In this document: positions 55,295 to 63,913 of the stretch, piece after piece | Layout of the letters: each line of letters begins with the position of its first letter | Position numbering within the stretch: the stretch's first letter is position 1 | The notes under the pieces: generated by a model | Databases searched by the model: none | Told to the model about the DNA's origin: nothing | Seen by the model: the letters and a program-made list of their open reading frames with translations, nothing else | Source: WTFY01 sp964614915 | Lineage (GTDB): Bacteria > Pseudomonadota > Gammaproteobacteria > UBA4575 | Length of the DNA: 64,000 nucleotides | NCBI GenBank assembly: GCA_964614915.1 | Contig: CAZTNC010000007.1 | Location: 1-64,000, forward strand | Reading direction: 5' to 3' | Position numbers and translations under genes: made by a program

Positions 55295-56122
55295 ATGGCA
55301 GTCGTAAAAGCAAAACCCACCTCCGCCGGCCGGCGTTTCGTCGTCCAGGTGACTACACCGGGCCTGCACAAGGGCGGGCCCTACAAGCCCTTGCTGTGTG
55401 ACAAGAAGCGAAGCGGCGGGCGCAACAATGCCGGGCGGATTACCACCAGGCACCGCGGCGGCGGACACAAGCAGCGCTTCAGGGTCATTGATTTCAGGCG
55501 CAACAAGGATGACATCCCGGCCCAGGTGGAGCGTATCGAATATGACCCGAACCGCAGTGCCAACATTGCACTGCTGAAGTATGCGGACGGGGAGCGTCGC
55601 TACATGATTGCACCCCGACACCTGTCCGTGGACAGCGAGGTCATCTCCGGTGAGCGCGTGCCGATCAAGGTCGGGAATGCGTTGCCGATTCGAAGCATCC
55701 CGGTGGGCACGGTGGTGCACTGCATCGAGATGAAACCGGGCAAGGGCGCACAGATCGCACGCAGCGCGGGAGCTGCCGTGCAGGTCGTGGCACGCGAGGG
55801 GAATTACGCCACGTTGAGATTGCGTTCCGGCGAAATGCGCAAGGTGCTGCTGGATTGCCGTGCCACCATCGGCGAAGTCGGCAACAGCGAACACAACCTG
55901 CGCAAGCTGGGCAAGGCCGGTGCAAAGCGCTGGCGCGGAGTGCGGCCAACGGTTCGGGGTGTGGCCATGAATCCCGTGGATCACCCGCATGGCGGTGGCG
56001 AAGGGCGCACGTCCGGCGGGCGCCATCCGGTATCGCCGTGGGCGATGCCGACCAAGGGCTACAAGACCCGCAAAAACCACCGTACTGACCGCCTGATCGT
56101 ACGGCGCAGAAAGAAGAAATAG
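55295..56122 (+). CDS. rplB: 50S ribosomal protein L2
   Basis: Needed for subunit association and peptidyl transfer. 275 aa, normal; GRNNAGRITTRHRGGGHK near the N-terminus and the catalytic-site neighbour VAMNPVDHPHGGGEGRTSGGRHPVSPW near the C-terminus are conserved. Starts 15 nt after rplW. Confidence 0.98.
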   Translation: MAVVKAKPTSAGRRFVVQVTTPGLHKGGPYKPLLCDKKRSGGRNNAGRITTRHRGGGHKQRFRVIDFRRNKDDIPAQVERIEYDPNRSANIALLKYADGERRYMIAPRHLSVDSEVISGERVPIKVGNALPIRSIPVGTVVHCIEMKPGKGAQIARSAGAAVQVVAREGNYATLRLRSGEMRKVLLDCRATIGEVGNSEHNLRKLGKAGAKRWRGVRPTVRGVAMNPVDHPHGGGEGRTSGGRHPVSPWAMPTKGYKTRKNHRTDRLIVRRRKKK

Positions 56123-56156
56123 AGTGCAGCGTTAAGGAGTTACAGGGGTTTAACAG

Positions 56157-56429
56157 ATGCCAAGATCATTACGCAAGGGCCCGTTTGTCGACCACCACTT
56201 GATGAAGAAGGTGGAAAAGGCGGCGGCCACGAATGACCGCAAGCCGATCAAGACCTGGTCGCGGCGTTCCTTCGTGGTACCGGAGATGGTCGGGGTCACC
56301 ATTGCCGTACACAATGGCCGCCAGCACGTGCCGATCCTGATCAGCGAGAACATGGTTGGGCACAAGCTCGGTGAATTCGCCATTACCCGAACCTTCAAGG
56401 GTCATTCGGGAGACAGGAAGGCCCGATAA
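56157..56429 (+). CDS. rpsS: 30S ribosomal protein S19
   Basis: Head protein that bridges to the 50S A-site finger. 90 aa; MPRSLRKGPFVDHHL start and GHKLGEFAITRTFKGHSGDRKA end are typical. Two nt before rplV. Confidence 0.98.
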   Translation: MPRSLRKGPFVDHHLMKKVEKAAATNDRKPIKTWSRRSFVVPEMVGVTIAVHNGRQHVPILISENMVGHKLGEFAITRTFKGHSGDRKAR

Positions 56430-56431
56430 TA

Positions 56432-56764
56432 ATGCAGGTTTCAGCAAAACATACGTTTGTACGCATTGCGCCGCAAAAGGCCCGGCTGGTGGCAGATCAG
56501 GTGCGTGGCAAGGCAGTGGAGCGGGCGCTCGAGATCCTGAAGTTCAGCCCCAAGAAGGCCGCAGTGATCATCCGCAAGGTGCTGGAGTCGGCGATTGCCA
56601 ATGCCGAGCACAACGAGGGTGCGGATATCGACGAACTGAAGGTTTCGAAAATTTTCGTGGATGACGGGCCGACCCACCGTCGTTTCAGGGCACGCGCCAA
56701 GGGCCGTGCTGCGAAAATCCTGAAACGCACGAGCCACATCACCGTGGAGGTCAGTGACGCCTAG
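56432..56764 (+). CDS. rplV: 50S ribosomal protein L22
   Basis: Its long beta-hairpin lines the exit tunnel. 110 aa, the E. coli length; tunnel-loop region FVDDGPTHRRFRARAKGRA is intact, with no known macrolide-resistance deletion. ATG 2 nt after rpsS. Confidence 0.98.
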   Translation: MQVSAKHTFVRIAPQKARLVADQVRGKAVERALEILKFSPKKAAVIIRKVLESAIANAEHNEGADIDELKVSKIFVDDGPTHRRFRARAKGRAAKILKRTSHITVEVSDA

Positions 56765-56817
56765 TGTTGGGGTATGCAGAGCGTTGCACGAAATTTGGTA
56801 GGAGTTGATTTGTAGAT

Positions 56818-57492
56818 ATGGGACAGAAAGTACATCCAACGGGAATGCGGCTCGGGATTTCCACCGACTGGACATCCAAGTGGTATGCCGATGGCAGCGA
56901 TTATGCGGAATTTCTCAGCAGCGATCTCGAAATCCGGGATTACCTGAAGAAGAAGCTCTCGCAGGCCTCCGTCAGCCGGATCCAGATCAACCGGCCCGCG
57001 CGCGCAGCGTTCATCACCATACACACGGCGCGCCCCGGTATCGTGATCGGCAAGAAAGGCGAGGACATCGAGGCCCTGCGTCACGAGATCGCACGCCGCA
57101 CCGGGCTGAGCGTGAACAACGTAAAGATCAACATCGAGGAGATCCGCAAGCCTGAAATCGACTCGCAGCTGGTCGCGGAAAGCATCGCACAGCAGCTTGA
57201 GCGGCGGATCACGTTTAGAAGGGCCATGAAGCGTGCCGTGGGCAACGCCATGCGCCTGGGTGCACTGGGAGTGAAAGTGAATGTAGCGGGCCGCCTGAAC
57301 GGTGCGGAGATCGCGCGAAGTGAGTGGTACCGGGAGGGCCGGGTGCCCCTGCACACCCTGCGTGCCAACATTGATTACGGTTTTGCGGAAGCCAAGACCA
57401 CGTACGGAATTATCGGTATCAAGACCTGGATCTACAAAGGCGATGTGTTTGGTCTGGATGCCAAGGAAAAAGAAGAGGGCGCGGAGCAGTAG
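56818..57492 (+). CDS. rpsC: 30S ribosomal protein S3
   Basis: mRNA-entry protein with helicase role. 224 aa; KH domain with IVIGKKGEDIE, and C-terminal GRVPLHTLRANIDYG. Follows rplV by 53 nt. Confidence 0.98.
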   Translation: MGQKVHPTGMRLGISTDWTSKWYADGSDYAEFLSSDLEIRDYLKKKLSQASVSRIQINRPARAAFITIHTARPGIVIGKKGEDIEALRHEIARRTGLSVNNVKINIEEIRKPEIDSQLVAESIAQQLERRITFRRAMKRAVGNAMRLGALGVKVNVAGRLNGAEIARSEWYREGRVPLHTLRANIDYGFAEAKTTYGIIGIKTWIYKGDVFGLDAKEKEEGAEQ

Positions 57493-57529
57493 GCTTCGCC
57501 GATTATCGAACAAGTTCAGTTGAACCAAT

Positions 57530-57943
57530 ATGTTACAGCCCAAACGCACAAAGTTTCGCAAGCAAAGGAAGGGCCGCAACCGCGGGCTCGCCCAGAACGG
57601 CAACAAGGTCAGCTTCGGTGAATACGGCCTGAAGGCCGTCACCCGTGGGCGCATCACCGCCCGGCAGATCGAGGCGGCACGGCGGGCGATGACGCGTCAC
57701 ATCAAGCGGGGCGGGAAGATCTGGATCCGGATGTTTCCCGATGTGCCGGTGACCAAGAAGCCGCTGGAAGTACGCCAGGGCAAGGGCAAGGGCAACGTCG
57801 AGTACTGGGTGGCCAAGGTGCAGCCCGGCAAGGTGCTCTACGAGATGGAAGGCGTGGATGAAAAGGTTGCCCGCGAGGCGTTTCGCCTGGCGGATGCCAA
57901 GCTTCCGATCCGCACCACCTTCGTCACACGCAGCGTGATGTGA
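57530..57943 (+). CDS. rplP: 50S ribosomal protein L16
   Basis: Organises the A-site tRNA region. 137 aa, normal; the Arg that is hydroxylated in E. coli (R81 region: PLEVRQGKGKGNVEYW) is present. 37 nt after rpsC. Confidence 0.98.
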   Translation: MLQPKRTKFRKQRKGRNRGLAQNGNKVSFGEYGLKAVTRGRITARQIEAARRAMTRHIKRGGKIWIRMFPDVPVTKKPLEVRQGKGKGNVEYWVAKVQPGKVLYEMEGVDEKVAREAFRLADAKLPIRTTFVTRSVM

Positions 57944-57952
57944 GTACAGGTC

Positions 57953-58150
57953 ATGGACAAGGAACTGCAGAACAAGAACTACGAGGAACTCAGCAAGGAG
58001 TTGCTTGAGTTGCGCAAGGAACAGTTCAACCTGCGCATGCAGCTGGGTACGGGCCAGCTGACGCGAGTGCACCAGTTCAAGGTGAACAGGAAGAACATCG
58101 CGCGGGTAAAAACACTTATGAATCAGAAGTCATCAGAGAAGGGCGCATAG
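57953..58150 (+). CDS. rpmC: 50S ribosomal protein L29
   Basis: Tunnel-exit protein, two helices, 65 aa; LSKELLELRKEQFNLRMQ and HQFKVNRKNIARVKTL are typical. 9 nt after rplP. Confidence 0.97.
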   Translation: MDKELQNKNYEELSKELLELRKEQFNLRMQLGTGQLTRVHQFKVNRKNIARVKTLMNQKSSEKGA

Positions 58151-58157
58151 GTTTCGC

Positions 58158-58430
58158 ATGTCAGAGGAAAGCAAGAAAATCCGCACCCTGCACGGCAGGG
58201 TCGTCAGCGACAAGATGGACAAGACGGCCGTGGTGCTGCTTGAGCGCCAGATCAAGCACCCCCTGTACGAGAAGTACATCCGCCGCTCAACGAAACTGCA
58301 CGTCCACGATGAGAACAACGAATGTTCGATAGGGGACGAGGTCTCGATCCGCGAGTGCCGTCCTGTCTCGAAAAAGAAATCGTGGCAACTGGTCGAGGTT
58401 GTCAAGCGCAGTGAAGATGCTAGGGCGTAA
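58158..58430 (+). CDS. rpsQ: 30S ribosomal protein S17
   Basis: Primary 16S-binding protein with OB fold; 90 aa. LHGRVVSDKMDKTAVV and GDEVSIRECRPVSKKKSW are typical. 7 nt after rpmC; last gene of the S10 set, followed by the spc set without a visible gap or terminator. Confidence 0.97.
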   Translation: MSEESKKIRTLHGRVVSDKMDKTAVVLLERQIKHPLYEKYIRRSTKLHVHDENNECSIGDEVSIRECRPVSKKKSWQLVEVVKRSEDARA

Positions 58431-58439
58431 GAGGTTGAT

Positions 58440-58808
58440 ATGATCCAGATGCAATCTACCCTGGGCGTGGCTGACAACAGCGGAGCGCGCAAATTGCAGT
58501 GCATCAAGGTGCTGGGTGGATCACAGCGCCGCTACGCGGGCATTGGCGACATCATCAAGGTCAGCGTCAAGGATGCCATTCCGCGCGGCAAGGTCAAGAA
58601 GGGCGAGGTGTACAACGCCGTCGTCGTGCGCACGGCCAAGGGCATACGCCGCCCGGACGGTTCGACCATCCGGTTCGACAACAATGCGGCGGTATTGCTG
58701 AACGCCCAGCTGCAGCCCGTGGGCACCCGCATTTTCGGCCCGGTGACCCGTGAACTGCGCACCGAGCGCTTCATGAAAATCATTTCCCTGGCACCCGAAG
58801 TGCTGTAA
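58440..58808 (+). CDS. rplN: 50S ribosomal protein L14
   Basis: Intersubunit-bridge protein that also binds the silencing factor RsfS. 122 aa; MIQMQSTLGVADNSGAR start and RGKVKKGEVYNAVVVRTAKG are typical. 9 nt after rpsQ. Confidence 0.98.
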   Translation: MIQMQSTLGVADNSGARKLQCIKVLGGSQRRYAGIGDIIKVSVKDAIPRGKVKKGEVYNAVVVRTAKGIRRPDGSTIRFDNNAAVLLNAQLQPVGTRIFGPVTRELRTERFMKIISLAPEVL

Positions 58809-58845
58809 TCCGGAAACCGTGAGACAACTATCAGGATTGGCCAAC

Positions 58846-59160
58846 ATGCAAAGAATTCGCAGGGGAGATGACGTGATCGTGGTAGCCGGCAAGGACAAGG
58901 GCCGGCGCGGTACGGTGCTGAAAGTGGGTGAGGATCACGTGGTCGTGGAAAACATCAACGTGGTCAAGAAGCACCAGAAACCCAATCCGAACGCCGGCGT
59001 ATCCGGGGGCATCAACGAGCAGGAATCTCCGATTCACGTCTCGAACGTGATGCTCTTCAATCCGGTCACCGGCAAGGCCGACCGGGTCGGCTTCCGCTCG
59101 CTGGAAGACGGTAAGAAGGTCCGTTATTTCAAGTCCAACGGCGAAGTGGTCGATATCTAG
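58846..59160 (+). CDS. rplX: 50S ribosomal protein L24
   Basis: Assembly initiator at the tunnel exit, 104 aa. KOW motif GDDVIVVAGKDKGRRGTV. ATG at 58846 gives the family start MQRIRRGDDV; an in-frame GTG at 58819 is less likely. In E. coli S8 represses the spc operon near the L24-L5 junction; here that gap is 9 nt. Confidence 0.97.
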   Translation: MQRIRRGDDVIVVAGKDKGRRGTVLKVGEDHVVVENINVVKKHQKPNPNAGVSGGINEQESPIHVSNVMLFNPVTGKADRVGFRSLEDGKKVRYFKSNGEVVDI

Positions 59161-59169
59161 GAACGCAGA

Positions 59170-59709
59170 ATGTCCAGGCTCCAGGATTTCTATCTGAACA
59201 CGGTATGTCCCCAGTTGATGGAGAAGCAGGGGTACAAGAACCCCATGCAGGTGCCGCGTATCGAGAAGATCACGCTGAACATTGGCGTGGGCGAGGCTGC
59301 GCGCGACAAGAAAACTATCAAGGATGTGATTGCAGACCTCGAGAAAATTGCCGGACAAAAAGCGGTGGTGACCAAGGCGAGGAAATCCATTGCCGGATTC
59401 AGTATCCGCGAGAATTTCCCGATCGGCTGCAAGGTAACTTTGCGCCGGACGCGGATGTACGAATTCCTCGATCGCCTGATCAGTATCGCCATCCCCCGGG
59501 TGCGGGATTTCCGGGGCCTGAGTCCCAAGGCCTTTGACGGGCGGGGCAATTACAGCATGGGCGTCACCGAGCAGATCATTTTCCCGGAAATCGACTACGA
59601 CAAGATCGATGCGATCCGTGGTATGGATATTTCGATTACCACGTCCGCAAGAACCGATGACGAGGCGAAGGCGCTGCTGGAAGCCTTCAGTTTTCCATTC
59701 AAGAGATAG
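59170..59709 (+). CDS. rplE: 50S ribosomal protein L5
   Basis: 5S rRNA-binding protein and central-protuberance contact with P-site tRNA. 179 aa, identical in length to E. coli; PRIEKITLNIGVGEAARDKK and MEFLDRLISIAIPR-type core are conserved. Confidence 0.98.
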   Translation: MSRLQDFYLNTVCPQLMEKQGYKNPMQVPRIEKITLNIGVGEAARDKKTIKDVIADLEKIAGQKAVVTKARKSIAGFSIRENFPIGCKVTLRRTRMYEFLDRLISIAIPRVRDFRGLSPKAFDGRGNYSMGVTEQIIFPEIDYDKIDAIRGMDISITTSARTDDEAKALLEAFSFPFKR

Positions 59710-59723
59710 AGAGTAGGTAGCCC

Positions 59724-60029
59724 ATGGCAAAATCATCCATGCTGGAGAGAGAGAAAAAGCGCAACAAGGTCGTGCGCCGTTGTGCAGACAAGCGCTCGAG
59801 GCTCAAGGCCATCGTCAAAAGCCCAACGACCAGCTACGAGGAAAAACAGGAAGCCATGCTGCAGTTGCAGAAAATGCCGCGCAACGCGAGCCCGGTGCGG
59901 TTGCGCAACCGGTGCAGCATCACCGGCCGGCCCAAAGGCTACTACCGCAAGTTCGGGCTGGGTCGCAACAAGTTGCGTGAAGCCGCCATGCGCGGAGACA
60001 TTCCAGGCCTGGTGAAGGCCAGCTGGTAA
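59724..60029 (+). CDS. rpsN: 30S ribosomal protein S14 (zinc-free type)
   Basis: Head protein, 101 aa. The long zinc-independent form: no CxxC pairs, and a C-terminal RCSITGRPKGYYRKFGLGRN, as in Gammaproteobacteria. 14 nt after rplE. Confidence 0.97.
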   Translation: MAKSSMLEREKKRNKVVRRCADKRSRLKAIVKSPTTSYEEKQEAMLQLQKMPRNASPVRLRNRCSITGRPKGYYRKFGLGRNKLREAAMRGDIPGLVKASW

Positions 60030-60065
60030 CCACGGATATTTCAAGGAATACGGACTGGAAAAGAC

Positions 60066-60461
60066 ATGAGCATGAGTGACCCGATATCCGATATGCTGAC
60101 GCGTATCCGAAACGGCCAGGAGGCCAGGAAAGTGACCGTCACAATGCCTTCTTCGAAAGTGAAGGAGGCGATTGCCGGCGTATTCAAGGATGAAGGATAC
60201 ATCGAGGATTTTTCCGTTGGAGATGAATCCGGCAAGGCGGAACTCACGATCCGGCTCAAATACTATCTGGGCGAGCCGGTGATTACCCGCCTCAGCCGTG
60301 TCAGCCGACCCGGCCTGCGCAAGTACAAGAGTGCCGAGGACCTGCCGAGAGTGATCGGTGGGATGGGTGTGGCCGTGATCTCCACCTCGAAAGGGGTCAT
60401 GAGCGACCGTGCGGCACGGGCCATGGGGCACGGCGGTGAAGTGCTGTGCACGATTGAGTAA
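60066..60461 (+). CDS. rpsH: 30S ribosomal protein S8
   Basis: Central 16S-binding protein and, in E. coli, repressor of spc-operon translation. 131 aa. Two ATG (60066 and 60072) are possible; the first gives MSMSDPISDMLTRIRNG, closest to the family. C-terminal GGEVLCTIE is typical. Confidence 0.97.
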   Translation: MSMSDPISDMLTRIRNGQEARKVTVTMPSSKVKEAIAGVFKDEGYIEDFSVGDESGKAELTIRLKYYLGEPVITRLSRVSRPGLRKYKSAEDLPRVIGGMGVAVISTSKGVMSDRAARAMGHGGEVLCTIE

Positions 60462-60484
60462 CGGTAGAGCTGTCTGAACCCATC

Positions 60485-61012
60485 ATGTCACGCATTGCCA
60501 AACAACCTGTCGAGATTCCTGCGGGAGTCGATGTGAAGCTCAAGGGCCAGCACCTGGCCATGAAGGGGCCCGTTGGCGAGATGTCGATGGACATCCACCG
60601 GGACGTGAGCATCGAGCAAAAGGACAACCAGATCAGCGTCGTGCTGGACAAGGCGGGCGACAGCGCCATGGCCGGCACCATGCGTGCCCTGATCAACAAC
60701 CTGGTCACCGGTGTCAGCAAGGGCTTCGAGCGCAAGCTCGAACTGGTCGGGGTGGGATACCGCGCCCAGGCCAGGGGCAAGGTACTGAACCTGACGCTGG
60801 GTTTTTCCCATCCAATCGAGTATCCCGTGCCCGAGGGGATCACGGTAGAGACCCCCAGCCAGACCGAAGTGATCGTACGGGGAACGGACAAGCAGAAAGT
60901 GGGGCAGGTGGCAGCGGAGATCCGTGCCTTCCGCAAGCCGGAACCGTACAAGGGCAAGGGCGTCAAGTACTCCGATGAGCGTGTGGTCCGCAAAGAGGCG
61001 AAGAAGAAGTAG
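60485..61012 (+). CDS. rplF: 50S ribosomal protein L6
   Basis: Supports the factor-binding site near the sarcin-ricin loop. 175 aa; two repeated domains and the C-terminal RGTDKQKVGQVAAEIRAFRKPEPYKGKG signature. Confidence 0.98.
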   Translation: MSRIAKQPVEIPAGVDVKLKGQHLAMKGPVGEMSMDIHRDVSIEQKDNQISVVLDKAGDSAMAGTMRALINNLVTGVSKGFERKLELVGVGYRAQARGKVLNLTLGFSHPIEYPVPEGITVETPSQTEVIVRGTDKQKVGQVAAEIRAFRKPEPYKGKGVKYSDERVVRKEAKKK

Positions 61013-61022
61013 GCATTGAGCG

Positions 61023-61376
61023 ATGGCTAACAAGGTTTCAAGAATGCGAAGGGCCCGCAAGACGCGTGGCAAGATTGCCGAACTCAAGGTTCATCGCCTG
61101 TGCGTGCACCGTACGCTCAGGCACACCTATGCGCAGGTGATCTCGCCGGATACGGGGGTTACCGTTGCGAGCGCTTCCTCGCTGGAGGCGAAGTTGCGCA
61201 AGGCCCTGAAGCATACCGGCAACGTGGAAGCTGCCAAGAAAGTGGGCGAGGCAGTCGCCAAGCGCGCGAAGGAGAAGGGCGTGGTGGACGTCGCATTTGA
61301 CCGTTCCGGGTTCAAGTACCACGGCCGCGTCAAGGCCCTGGCGGATGCAGCGCGAGAAGCAGGCTTAAATTTTTAA
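61023..61376 (+). CDS. rplR: 50S ribosomal protein L18
   Basis: 5S rRNA-binding protein, 117 aa, the E. coli length. Basic N-terminus, then LCVHRTLRHTYAQVI and the C-terminal FDRSGFKYHGRVKALADAARE. Confidence 0.97.
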   Translation: MANKVSRMRRARKTRGKIAELKVHRLCVHRTLRHTYAQVISPDTGVTVASASSLEAKLRKALKHTGNVEAAKKVGEAVAKRAKEKGVVDVAFDRSGFKYHGRVKALADAAREAGLNF

Positions 61377-61397
61377 ACAGAAGGTACGTATATTCCA

Positions 61398-61904
61398 ATG
61401 GTAGCGAAAGAACCGGCAAGAATTCCTGACGGCCTTGAGGAAAGACTGGTTGCAGTCAACCGGGTGGCCAAGGTGGTCAAAGGTGGGCGTCAGTTTGGAT
61501 TTACGGCCCTGACCGTGGTGGGCGATGGCAACGGCAAGGTTGGCATCGGCTACGGCAAGGCCCGCGAAGTGCCCCTTGCGATCCGCAAGGCGATGGAGAA
61601 GGCGCGCAAGGAAATGAAACAGGTGCCGCTCAAGGATGGCACGCTGCACTACCCGGTAATCGGGCGCCACGGTGCTGCGAAAGTCTTCATGCAGCCGGCC
61701 TCGGTGGGTACCAGTATTATCGCCGGCGGCGCCATGCGAGCCGTGTTTGAAGTCGTCGGAATCAAGAACATCCTGTCGAAATGCATCGGCTCGAAAAACC
61801 CGATCAACGTGGTGCAGGCGACGGTCAATGCGCTGTGCAGCATGCAGGAGCCGGACCATATCGCCGCAAAACGCGGCAAGACTGTCGAAGAGATCCTGTC
61901 GTAA
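61398..61904 (+). CDS. rpsE: 30S ribosomal protein S5
   Basis: Fidelity and mRNA-entry protein, 168 aa. VNRVAKVVKGGRQFGFTAL, the spectinomycin-site loop region and GYGKAREVPLAIRKAME are intact. Confidence 0.98.
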   Translation: MVAKEPARIPDGLEERLVAVNRVAKVVKGGRQFGFTALTVVGDGNGKVGIGYGKAREVPLAIRKAMEKARKEMKQVPLKDGTLHYPVIGRHGAAKVFMQPASVGTSIIAGGAMRAVFEVVGIKNILSKCIGSKNPINVVQATVNALCSMQEPDHIAAKRGKTVEEILS

Positions 61905-61924
61905 CCGTCTGTGTGAGCCGAGCC

Positions 61925-62107
61925 ATGAGCAAGCAATTGAAAGTGACCTTGACGAAAAGCCTCAACGGCAGGCTGGCTGCGCACAAGGCGTGTGCGCGAG
62001 GCCTTGGAATTCGGCGTATCCATAATCCGGTCACCGTGGCCGATACTCCGGAAAACCGCGGCATGATCCGCAAAATCGATTACATGCTCAAGGTAGAGAA
62101 CGCCTGA
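61925..62107 (+). CDS. rpmD: 50S ribosomal protein L30
   Basis: 60 aa, normal. VTLTKSLNGRLAAHKACARG and HNPVTVADTPENRGMIRKI are typical. ATG at 61925; the longer open frame upstream is overlap with rpsE. 20 nt after rpsE. Confidence 0.95.
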   Translation: MSKQLKVTLTKSLNGRLAAHKACARGLGIRRIHNPVTVADTPENRGMIRKIDYMLKVENA

Positions 62108-62118
62108 GGGCGAGGAAC

Positions 62119-62553
62119 ATGAAACTGAACGACCTGAAACCTGCACAGGGCAGCAAAACCGGGCGAAAGCGCGTCGGGCGCGGAATCGGTTCCGGGTTTG
62201 GAAAGACCGGCGGGCGGGGGCACAAGGGCCAGCATTCGCGATCGGGCGGCTATCACAAGGTCGGCTTCGAAGGTGGCCAGATGCCGTTGCAGCGGCGTTT
62301 GCCCAAGGTAGGATTCCGTTCGTGCAAATCAGCGGAAACGGCTGTACTGCGCTTGCACGAGCTGGCTTCCATGGGTTCCGGTGAGGTGGATATGGATGCA
62401 TTGAAGGCTGCAGGGCTGGTTCATGCGGCGGCCAAGCGTGTCAAGGTGATCCTGTCCGGGGACATTGAGACCGCAGTGAAGGCCAAGGGCCTGGTGTTTA
62501 CGGCAGGCGCCAGGAAGGCAGTCGAAGCGGCAGGCGGGAGTATCCAGGACTGA
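62119..62553 (+). CDS. rplO: 50S ribosomal protein L15
   Basis: Late assembly protein, 144 aa, the E. coli length. N-terminal GRKRVGRGIGSGFGKTGGRG extension and LPKVGFRS. Its TGA shares its last base with the secY ATG, so the two are coupled. Confidence 0.97.
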   Translation: MKLNDLKPAQGSKTGRKRVGRGIGSGFGKTGGRGHKGQHSRSGGYHKVGFEGGQMPLQRRLPKVGFRSCKSAETAVLRLHELASMGSGEVDMDALKAAGLVHAAAKRVKVILSGDIETAVKAKGLVFTAGARKAVEAAGGSIQD

Positions 62554-63896
62554 TGGCTCGCTCGGGTGCAAACGCGGTTGGTCAGCTTGCCGGGCTGGGC
62601 CAGGTCAGTGAACTCCGAAAGCGCCTGGTTTTTGTGCTGGTCGCCCTGGTGGTGTACCGCATCGGCACGTTCATCCCCGTTCCGGGGATTGATCCGAGTG
62701 CGATGGCCAGGTTTTTCGAGCAGCAGAGCAGCACGATTCTTGGCATGTTCAACATGTTTTCCGGCGGAGCGCTGGAGCGTTTGAGCATTTTTGCGTTGGG
62801 CATCATGCCGTACATCTCCGCATCCATCATCATGCAGTTGATGAGTGCCGTGGTGCCTTCATTGAAAGAGCTTAAGAAGGAAGGCGAGTCCGGCAGGCGC
62901 AAGATCACGCAGTACACGCGTTACGGTACGGTTTTTCTGGCTACCTTCCAGGCGATCGGGGTTTCCATCGCCCTGCAGAACCAGCAAGTGGCCCTGAGCC
63001 CGGGCATCGGCTTCGCATTTACCGTGACCATAAGCTTGGTCACTGGCACGATGTTCCTGATGTGGCTGGGTGAGCAGATCACCGAAAGAGGCATCGGCAA
63101 CGGCATCTCCATCATCATCTTTGCCGGGATTGTGGCGGGATTGCCCGCTGCCATCGGCGGCACCCTCGACCTGGTCGCACAAGGCGCCCTGGGTGAGGGG
63201 TTTGCGCTGTTCCTCTTCATCATGGCGATCGCGGTCACGGCTTTCGTGATTTTTGCAGAACGGGCTCAACGGCGAATCACGGTAAATTATGCACGGCGCC
63301 AGCAAGGCAGGAAGATGTTCGCAGCCCAGTCCAGTCACCTGCCGCTCAAGCTCAACATGTCGGGTGTGATCCCGCCGATCTTTGCTTCCAGCATCATCCT
63401 GTTTCCGGCCACCCTGTTACAGTGGTCGAGCACCTCGGAGGGCGGTTTTTCCTGGCTGCAGAACATGGCCAATGCCATCTCGCCCGGCCAGCCCCTGTAC
63501 GTCATGCTGTATGCGCTCGCGATCGTGTTCTTCTGTTTCTTTTATACTGCGATCGTGTTTGATTCGCGGGAAACCGCGGACAACCTGAAGCGTTCCGGGG
63601 CCTTTATCCCGGGGATCCGCCCTGGAGACCAGACCGCGCGCTACATCGATGGGGTGCTGACACGGCTGACGGCAGTGGGTGCAATCTACATCACGCTGGT
63701 CTGCCTGTTGCCCGAATTCCTGATTCTCAAGTACAGTGTGCCGTTTTACTTCGGCGGAACCTCGCTTTTGATCATCGTGGTCGTTGTCATGGACTTCATG
63801 GCACAGGTGCAGGCGCACCTGATGTCGCACCAGTACGAGGGGTTGATGAAAAAGGCAAACCTGAAGGGCTATGGCCGTGCAGGGACTTTGCGTTAA
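62553..63896 (+). CDS. secY: Preprotein translocase subunit SecY
   Basis: Channel-forming subunit of SecYEG, ten membrane segments, 447 aa. First-segment plug region IPVPGIDPSAMARFF, PYISASIIMQLM and the cytoplasmic loop YARRQQGRKMFAAQSSHLPLKLN are conserved. Start overlaps rplO. SecE is encoded 25 kb away in the same window. Confidence 0.98.
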   Translation: MARSGANAVGQLAGLGQVSELRKRLVFVLVALVVYRIGTFIPVPGIDPSAMARFFEQQSSTILGMFNMFSGGALERLSIFALGIMPYISASIIMQLMSAVVPSLKELKKEGESGRRKITQYTRYGTVFLATFQAIGVSIALQNQQVALSPGIGFAFTVTISLVTGTMFLMWLGEQITERGIGNGISIIIFAGIVAGLPAAIGGTLDLVAQGALGEGFALFLFIMAIAVTAFVIFAERAQRRITVNYARRQQGRKMFAAQSSHLPLKLNMSGVIPPIFASSIILFPATLLQWSSTSEGGFSWLQNMANAISPGQPLYVMLYALAIVFFCFFYTAIVFDSRETADNLKRSGAFIPGIRPGDQTARYIDGVLTRLTAVGAIYITLVCLLPEFLILKYSVPFYFGGTSLLIIVVVVMDFMAQVQAHLMSHQYEGLMKKANLKGYGRAGTLR

Positions 63897-63913
63897 GTCA
63901 GGGTGAGAGAACG